This document shows, one piece after another, positions 24,437 through 28,856 of a stretch of 28,856 nt of DNA. Every line of letters begins with the position of its first letter. The first letter of the stretch is position 1. The notes below the pieces were generated by a model. It was not told the origin of the DNA. It saw only the letters and a list, made by a program, of their open reading frames with translations, and did no database searches. Source of the DNA: Methanothermobacter sp049720995. Lineage in GTDB: Archaea; Methanobacteriota; Methanobacteria; Methanobacteriales; Methanothermobacteraceae. Both the position numbers and the translations under genes were made by a program. The DNA lies in contig NZ_JBNASF010000020.1 in the NCBI RefSeq assembly GCF_049720995.1, positions 1-28,856 on the forward strand, written 5' to 3'.

Positions 24437-24652
24437 CTATTCCCTTTTAACTGGATTTGTGAAATGGCAGGTGCCATACCTTTCTTCCTGGAGTTTTCTT
24501 ACGATTTCCGCTGCTTCCTCGAAGCTACCAGCCTTTCCAAATATGCGCCTTTTTTTAACCTTGAGGGTTCTTCCGCAGACGCACTTCCTGGTATCTGCGC
24601 CCTCCTTTGAGTAAAGGGCCCTTCCACAGTCACATCTGAATATGACATACAT
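24437..24652 (-). CDS. DUF1922 zinc-ribbon protein (MTH1184 family)
   Basis: 71 residues. Two CxC pairs, RCDCG (Cys7, Cys9) and KCVCG (Cys24, Cys26), give one tetra-Cys zinc site; the basic KVKKRRIF stretch and a C-terminal helix FEEAAEIVRKLQEERYG follow. This matches the small M. thermautotrophicus protein MTH1184, of solved structure and unknown function. Basic ribbon plus helix is compatible with nucleic acid or ribosome binding. It precedes the GTPBP1-like gene by 8 bases, suggesting a shared role in translation. A ribosome site is weak (GTGAG 7 bases before the ATG). Confidence 0.85.
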   Translation of the reverse strand: MYVIFRCDCGRALYSKEGADTRKCVCGRTLKVKKRRIFGKAGSFEEAAEIVRKLQEERYGTCHFTNPVKRE

Positions 24653-24724
24653 TGCATCTCACACTGCTCTTTCCACGGTGATATTTATTGGACCGGTATT
24701 TAATGAATATTTTCCCCCAGCATG

Positions 24725-24800
24725 GCATTGGTCTGGATGGTGTTTTGTGTTAATTGTTCTGGGTTTGTGGTGTGTCTGTGGGATTGGTCTGGGTGGTGTC
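24725..24800. repeat. Imperfect direct repeat in a G/T-rich gap
   Basis: The 163-bp gap 24653-24815 is strongly G/T-rich on the plus strand (A/C-rich on the minus strand). ATTGGTCTGGATGGTGT at about 24727-24743 recurs with one change at about 24783-24799. On the minus strand, the transcribed one, AATATTCATTAAATA near 24700 is a TATA candidate for the DUF1922 gene. No reading frame here looks real. Confidence 0.5.
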
Positions 24801-24815
24801 TCATCAACGGGGCAT

Positions 24816-25508
24816 TCAGATGAGTTCCTCAAGTGGTGGAAGTTCATGCGGGTTCCTGAGGTAGTGCTCTATCCCCCTCCTGTGACCTGCACCCACAACG
24901 GCAACAATGCGATCCTCCTCAATGGAGAGTAGCCTGTGGGCCATGAATGCATCCCTCTCCTCAACAAGCACACGGTATGCTGAGGGGGAAATTTCCCTGA
25001 ATTCCGCCATAACCTCCGCAAGGGTGTCGTCACTTTTGAGGCTCTCGATATCCCTTACATCCTCCCCCCCAATGAAGGATCTAATGATTGCAAGGAAGAA
25101 CCTCAGCTTTTCTCTCCTGCTCATTGACCTGATCGCCCGCTGCATGGTCACCCCTATGTCACGGTCAATGAGGGCCACCCCCGCACCAACCTCATGGGCG
25201 GCGTCTATGGCTGCAAGCATCTCACTGCCCGGCTTAACACCAATGTCCTCACCGATCTTCCTCTGAAAATAGGTTAAAAACCAGCCGGCAAGGATGACAC
25301 CAATGTTTCCACTTCTGAGGGCATCCATAAGTGAGGGTTCATCCCTTCTGATCCCCATTTTCTCATCCATGAGCCTCCTGTACCTCCCGGGGTCCAGTTC
25401 AACTGCAACAACGTCCGGTTTCATCTCAAGTATGGTTCTTCTCACCTCATCCACACTTTCTCCGGATACATGGGCGGTACCTATTATCTTCAGCTCCTCC
25501 ACATTCAT
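24816..25508 (-). CDS. TraB/PrgY-family (TIKI-like) protein, short form
   Basis: 230 residues. The TraB signature is clear: IIGTAHVSGESVDEV (8-22), VVAVELDPGRYRRLMDE (33-49), ALIDRDIGVTM (in the middle) and VVGAGHRRGIEHYL (near 208-221). Histidine and glutamate at the conserved positions match the metal-dependent TIKI/TraB fold; bacterial members inhibit or degrade peptide pheromones, archaeal substrates are unknown. Many archaeal members continue for about 150 more residues with C-terminal membrane segments; this one ends directly after the last motif (LPPLEELI) and is probably soluble. GGGAGG lies 14 bases before the ATG, just after the comB stop, 17 bases apart, so it is the second gene of a comB operon. 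Confidence 0.82.
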   Translation of the reverse strand: MNVEELKIIGTAHVSGESVDEVRRTILEMKPDVVAVELDPGRYRRLMDEKMGIRRDEPSLMDALRSGNIGVILAGWFLTYFQRKIGEDIGVKPGSEMLAAIDAAHEVGAGVALIDRDIGVTMQRAIRSMSRREKLRFFLAIIRSFIGGEDVRDIESLKSDDTLAEVMAEFREISPSAYRVLVEERDAFMAHRLLSIEEDRIVAVVGAGHRRGIEHYLRNPHELPPLEELI

Positions 25509-25525
25509 GTCAACTTCAGCCTCCC

Positions 25526-26179
25526 TTAGATCAGCGATATCCTCCCGTCCAGGTATACAGGCACATTTCCTGTTATATTCCTTCTGAGGCAGTATTCAAC
25601 GTCACCGGCAAAACCAAGTTCCTTAAGCCTCCTGGCGGACCTGGATTTTCTTATGGCATCATCAACCATGCACCTGTCCTGGACTGCAAGTACTGAGGCC
25701 TCAGCGTACTCTTCAAAGTCGCCACCAATGGCACGTATTATTTCACCGGCACAGAGGAAATCCTCTATTGCAAAGCGGCCATTAACACCGGCCATGACCA
25801 CCTCAACCTCATCCGAAAGCTTTCTTGCAGCGGAAGCAACCGCTTCGAGGTTGTTGAGGCAACCCACAAGGGCCTGTGATTTGACTGACTCAAGGATCCT
25901 TGTACCGTTGGTGGTGGTTAGCACAAGGACATCACCTGAATGTTCCTGGACCTGCAGGGGAGAGTTGGCCAGGAATCCCGGCAGAGTCTCACCCCCACGC
26001 TCCCCTGCCACCACATAGCCCATTCGTGAGTATTCCATTGCATCCTCAACATCCCCAACAGGGATAACCTCCCTGAAACTGTCAAGGGCGGCGGTTATGG
26101 TTGCACTTGCCCTCAGAAGGTCAACCATTATGCAGAGTCCACTGCCCCGGGGTTTTTCAAAGCTGAGCCTTACCCTCAT
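25526..26179 (-). CDS. comB: 2-phosphosulfolactate phosphatase
   Basis: Removes phosphate from phosphosulfolactate to give sulfolactate, the second step of coenzyme M synthesis, before ComC. 217 residues, typical. Seen: MVDLLRASATITAAL (18-32) with the metal-binding Asp20, GERGGETLPGFLANSP (59-74), LTTTNGTRI (87-95) and VVMAGVNGRFAIEDFLCAG (read in part), all family blocks. The ATG at 26179 is chosen over a GTG six bases earlier, since AGGTG is correctly spaced for the ATG. It is about 21 kb from comCDE and shares no promoter with it. A TATA-like CCTATAAATACC on the minus strand at 26225-26236 supports a start near 26203. Confidence 0.92.
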   Translation of the reverse strand: MRVRLSFEKPRGSGLCIMVDLLRASATITAALDSFREVIPVGDVEDAMEYSRMGYVVAGERGGETLPGFLANSPLQVQEHSGDVLVLTTTNGTRILESVKSQALVGCLNNLEAVASAARKLSDEVEVVMAGVNGRFAIEDFLCAGEIIRAIGGDFEEYAEASVLAVQDRCMVDDAIRKSRSARRLKELGFAGDVEYCLRRNITGNVPVYLDGRISLI

Positions 26180-26185
26180 CAGCAC

Positions 26186-26236
26186 ACCTTATAAATGATT
26201 ATAGAGAGATTTACTTATGAGGTATTTATAGGCTTC
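26186..26236. promoter_or_regulatory. Divergent promoter between comB and the plus-strand methanogen gene
   Basis: CTTATAAATG at 26187-26196 is a plus-strand TATA box for the gene starting at 26249. GGTATTTATAGG at 26220-26231 reads as a minus-strand TATA box for comB. The boxes face away and lie about 30 bases apart, so each start site falls near the other promoter. Confidence 0.45.
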
Positions 26237-26248
26237 ACCGGTGACTCA

Positions 26249-26779
26249 ATGAGGATTCTTACAACGCCAATGTGTGAGGGTATACTAAGGGTTGCGGGTG
26301 TCATGGGGTACGATGTAACCCGCAAACCTGAGGATGAGGATGCAGACCTTTTATTTGTCCTATCTGAAACACCAGCAAGTGGGGCGGTTAAACTTAAACT
26401 GAACACATTCCCCCAGATAAGGGAGGCCATAGGAACTGTTTTCAGGGCCGTCCAGGACCTGGATCCCGGAAGCCTCAGGTACGCATCGGTTGATGAGATA
26501 GACTTTGATGTCTGCTCCCCCTGGTGGCATGACCCTGCGGGGCTAAGGGAGATGAACAGCAAAATAAAAGTAAGGGTTTATTCAGACTTCTTAAGGGAGA
26601 TCGTGGAGGACATGGGATTCACCATCGTGGAGCGGGGTGAGGATTTCACGGTATGCCCTGATTACATGGAACTTGACTGCATCAGGGTCCCCTCACACCG
26701 AAACCTTCCACTGGACCCTGTTAAGAGGGCTTTATTCAGGTACATGTATCTGGAGAGGAAATTATGTACGAAACTTTAA
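26249..26779 (+). CDS. Uncharacterised methanogen protein upstream of mmp7
   Basis: 176 residues from the ATG at 26249, preceded by GGTGAC three bases away; an in-frame ATG at 26195 is close to the TATA box and unlikely. The sequence (MRILTTPMCEGILRVAGVMG, then DADLLFVLSE) starts as an alpha/beta Rossmann-like unit. Later come WWHDPAGLREMNSKIKVRVY and a Cys-containing C-terminus (VCPDYMELDC, two cysteines). I do not recognise the family with certainty. Overlap of 16 bp with the probable mmp7 gene shows tight coupling; methanogenesis marker 17 is a component of the same Mcr activation complex and is one possibility, as size fits, but I cannot confirm it. Confidence 0.7.
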   Translation: MRILTTPMCEGILRVAGVMGYDVTRKPEDEDADLLFVLSETPASGAVKLKLNTFPQIREAIGTVFRAVQDLDPGSLRYASVDEIDFDVCSPWWHDPAGLREMNSKIKVRVYSDFLREIVEDMGFTIVERGEDFTVCPDYMELDCIRVPSHRNLPLDPVKRALFRYMYLERKLCTKL

Positions 26780-27678
26780 CCTATCAGGGCGGTGTGCACC
26801 GCCATGAGGAGATGAAGGAACTGATAGAGGACCTCGGTGGCTTTGTGCTCCAGGAGAACATGCTTCAGATGGACCTGATACTCACACTGGCCGTCCCAAT
26901 TGAGGACGTGGATAAGGTGAGGGAGAAGGCCAGGGAGCTTCTGGGGAAGGTTAAGGTCGCCCCGATGGCGGGTACCGAGATAGCTATTGTCTCACCGACC
27001 CTTGCAAGGCATCATTTACCCCATTCCGCCTGTGATATATCAGAGTATCTCAGGAGGTACGGTGCCAAGGATAACATGATAGGCCTTGCCCGCGGGGCAG
27101 GTAAGGGGATATCCAGGATATCAGAGGATGAGAAAAGGCTCATAGAGGAACACGACCTTGCAGTTTTTGCCCTTGGAAGCTTTGAGCAGTGTATAAAGGA
27201 TAAGGCCCACCTTTTCAGTGACATAAACATTCCGGTGGTCGTTACAGGATCACCCGAGAAAATTGACCTCAGCGAACTTCCAGGTGCTGACGCCTATGTT
27301 GGAGGCCTTGGAAGGATACCCCGGAGGCTGAAGAGGGGTGAGGATATAAGGGCCCTCAGAAAACTTGTTGAGGTGGTTGAGGATATACTTGACAGGAGGA
27401 GGCGTGAAATGTCGGCGGATCCGCCTCTGGTTCCCTCAATACTTGTCAAGACCGAGATTGAGAACCAGGTGCCTGCCGTTAAGGAGGTCTACTCCCCCAC
27501 CCCTGTAACCAGTCAGCTTGATGGGGTCCGTGTGAAGCTCAACTATGACCGCTACCATGATGAGATAGCAGATGTGAGGGTTTCTGATTACCGGCTGGGC
27601 GACATATCTGAGATCAGGAAGTCAATGATGTACGACTACATCCTCGTTAAGTTACTACCTGAAAGCTCCATACTGTGA
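26764..27678 (+). CDS. mmp7: Probable methanogenesis marker protein 7 (Mmp7)
   Basis: 304 residues. Family assignment rests on overall similarity in length and recalled sequence pattern (MYETLTYQGGVHRHEEM, LGGFVLQENMLQMDLILTLA in part, SPTLARHHLPHSACDISEYL, IGLARGAGKGISRISEDE), and not on a catalytic motif. Mmp7 occurs only in methanogens and is a subunit of the component A3a complex that activates methyl-coenzyme M reductase. The C-terminal half (YVGGLGRIPRRLKRGEDIRAL) is basic. Starts inside the previous gene with GGAGAGGA as ribosome site. The next gene follows after 4 bases. The protein is soluble and lacks iron-sulfur cysteine motifs. Confidence 0.65.
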   Translation: MYETLTYQGGVHRHEEMKELIEDLGGFVLQENMLQMDLILTLAVPIEDVDKVREKARELLGKVKVAPMAGTEIAIVSPTLARHHLPHSACDISEYLRRYGAKDNMIGLARGAGKGISRISEDEKRLIEEHDLAVFALGSFEQCIKDKAHLFSDINIPVVVTGSPEKIDLSELPGADAYVGGLGRIPRRLKRGEDIRALRKLVEVVEDILDRRRREMSADPPLVPSILVKTEIENQVPAVKEVYSPTPVTSQLDGVRVKLNYDRYHDEIADVRVSDYRLGDISEIRKSMMYDYILVKLLPESSIL

Positions 27679-27682
27679 TTCC

Positions 27683-28729
27683 ATGAGGAGGGAGTTCCAG
27701 GTCCTGACATTTGTCCTGATCTTCTCCTCAGGATACTATCTTCTTAATTTTGCTGTCCTGGGATCTCTTGGTATGGGGATTCTCAGTTTTCCCATGACCA
27801 TTCTTCTACCGGCGGCCATAATCTCTGAGAGGGCATACCCCTCCTTTATCTCAAGGCTGGCCTATGTGGTATCAATGGTATGGGTGGGAATGGCTGTTTA
27901 CATCCTCATTGGTCTTGGGGTAACCTTTGCAGCATCACTTATTCCGGGTATTCCCTTTTCCCCCATCCCTGCGGCGGTCTTCTCCATCGTAATGGTTTCC
28001 TATGGGTTGTTGAGGGCCATGAATATCCAGGTTAAGACTGTGAGGGTCCCCTTCCCGTCCACTGATAACCTGAGGCTGGTGCAGCTTTCAGATCTTCATG
28101 TGGGGACTGTGAGGTCCAGGGGTTTCCTCAGGAGGGTTTCATCTCTTATCTCTGAAATTGAACCTGATGCAGTCCTCATAACAGGCGATCTACTGGATGG
28201 TTCAAGGCCCGTTGAAGCGTCAACACTCTCTGAGCTTAAGGTGGAAGTCCCCGTATTTTTTGTTTCTGGCAACCATGACACCTATTCAGTGGACTTCAGG
28301 TCTGCAGTGGAAGGGGCGGGTATCGTGTGTATTGATCAGCGTGTTGTTGATTTCAGGGGTGTGCAGATTGCAGGTGTGGGTTATTCTATGGAGAGGCATT
28401 CACTTTCTGCTATCCTTGATATAATGGAATTTGACCCGAAGAGACCCCTCATACTTCTTCATCACCTTCCTGTTGACTGGGATGACGCCAGAGAGAGGGG
28501 TGTTGACATCCAGTTATCTGGCCATACGCATGGCGGGCAGTTCTATCCCTTCAACCTGATTGTTGGTATGATGTTTCCGCTTTTCAGGGGACTTTATGAG
28601 GATTCAGGACGTTTTCTATATGTTTCACAGGGTACAGGCACATGGGGTCCTCCTCTTCGTATAGGATCATCCTCTGAGGTCACGGTTATTGAGCTCATTC
28701 CCTCCAGTCCAGGTTTCAATGGCGATTAA
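27683..28729 (+). CDS. Membrane-anchored calcineurin-like metallophosphoesterase
   Basis: 348 residues. Residues 1-112 hold three to four hydrophobic segments (about 8-27, 30-47, 60-82, 93-111). The catalytic domain follows with all five metal motifs: LSDLHVG (135-141), ITGDLLDG (166-173), SGNHDTYS (195-202), LLHHLP (258-263) and LSGHTHGGQFYP (278-289). This arrangement resembles bacterial YaeI/YkuE-type phosphoesterases that act on lipid-linked phosphates; the substrate here is unknown. GTGAT lies before the ATG, four bases after the mmp7 stop, so it belongs to the same message, although a link to methanogenesis is not evident. A T5 tract follows at about 28745. Confidence 0.9.
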   Translation: MRREFQVLTFVLIFSSGYYLLNFAVLGSLGMGILSFPMTILLPAAIISERAYPSFISRLAYVVSMVWVGMAVYILIGLGVTFAASLIPGIPFSPIPAAVFSIVMVSYGLLRAMNIQVKTVRVPFPSTDNLRLVQLSDLHVGTVRSRGFLRRVSSLISEIEPDAVLITGDLLDGSRPVEASTLSELKVEVPVFFVSGNHDTYSVDFRSAVEGAGIVCIDQRVVDFRGVQIAGVGYSMERHSLSAILDIMEFDPKRPLILLHHLPVDWDDARERGVDIQLSGHTHGGQFYPFNLIVGMMFPLFRGLYEDSGRFLYVSQGTGTWGPPLRIGSSSEVTVIELIPSSPGFNGD

Positions 28730-28824
28730 GGATTGCCGGTATTTAATTTTTGCTGGTTATGGTGATGGATGGTTCTGTCTGTATTAACTGACTGACCTTC
28801 CATGGTCTCTGACCTGATGGAAAA

Positions 28825-28833
28825 CTTTAAATA
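28825..28833 (+). promoter_or_regulatory. TATA box of a gene beyond the right edge
   Basis: CTTTAAATA in the context GGAAAACTTTAAATACC is a good archaeal BRE/TATA element. The transcription start would be close to the window end at 28856. Confidence 0.5.
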
Positions 28834-28838
28834 CCAGT

Positions 28839-28856
28839 TTTGAATATATATTCAAA
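28839..28856. promoter_or_regulatory. 18-bp perfect palindrome, candidate operator
   Basis: TTTGAATATATATTCAAA is a perfect 18-bp inverted repeat ending at the window edge; it might extend further. It lies 5 bases after a TATA box, over the expected start site, where an archaeal dimeric repressor would block polymerase. Confidence 0.5.

Overview
The window is a stretch of chromosome from a methanogenic archaeon, almost certainly the genus Methanothermobacter (Methanobacteriales). The main reasons are the B-family DNA polymerase that stops just after motif C (the split polymerase known from this genus), genes for coenzyme M, methanopterin and F420/deazaflavin synthesis, a probable methanogenesis marker 7 protein, the archaeal enzymes PurP, FttA/aCPSF1, PsmB and Trm1, and proteins matching the structurally characterised M. 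thermautotrophicus families of MTH1203, MTH1187 and MTH1184. Ribosome binding sites of the type GGTGAT/GGAGG are frequent, and several genes have a TATA box only about 25-30 bases before the start codon, suggesting leaderless messages. I assign the genus, not the species.

Bases 1-999 differ from the rest. They are AT-rich and hold only remnants: the tail of an unknown reading frame, a 5'-truncated SAM methyltransferase, and a glycosyltransferase broken across several frames. This looks like the edge of a decaying surface-polysaccharide island. PolB1 (1000-2769) follows and ends tail-to-tail with comE, the two stop codons overlapping in one TTAA.

From 2766 to 9829 the genes lie on the minus strand. 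purP stands alone, then psmB, then fttA (transcription termination nuclease), then a tight purM-comC-comD-comE series that links purine synthesis to coenzyme M synthesis. A symmetric TATA element separates purP from a plus-strand pair, a Taw2-like wyosine enzyme and a DUF429-like protein; a 31-bp copy of the taw2 3' end sits directly before the second gene.

From 11361 to 17139 the minus strand carries mptA, an unknown 145-aa gene and cofG (pterin and deazaflavin cofactors), an unknown 222-aa gene with an HDAC-fold deacylase, an Lrp/AsnC regulator and a DUF4013 membrane protein. Between mptA and the 222-aa gene lies a 272-bp gap with nested inverted repeats and a TATA box, a candidate structured RNA.

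From 17266 to the end, transcription alternates: a secreted orphan, Trm1, a CPBP membrane protease, a DegT-family aminotransferase, the MTH1187-family protein back to back with a TtuA/Ncs6-like thiolase, a GTPBP1-like GTPase, a DUF1922 zinc protein, a TraB-family protein and comB, then a plus-strand set of an unknown methanogen protein, probable Mmp7 and a membrane metallophosphoesterase. comB completes four of the coenzyme M genes seen here; comA is not in the window. The right edge ends in an 18-bp perfect palindrome placed where the start site of the next gene should be.
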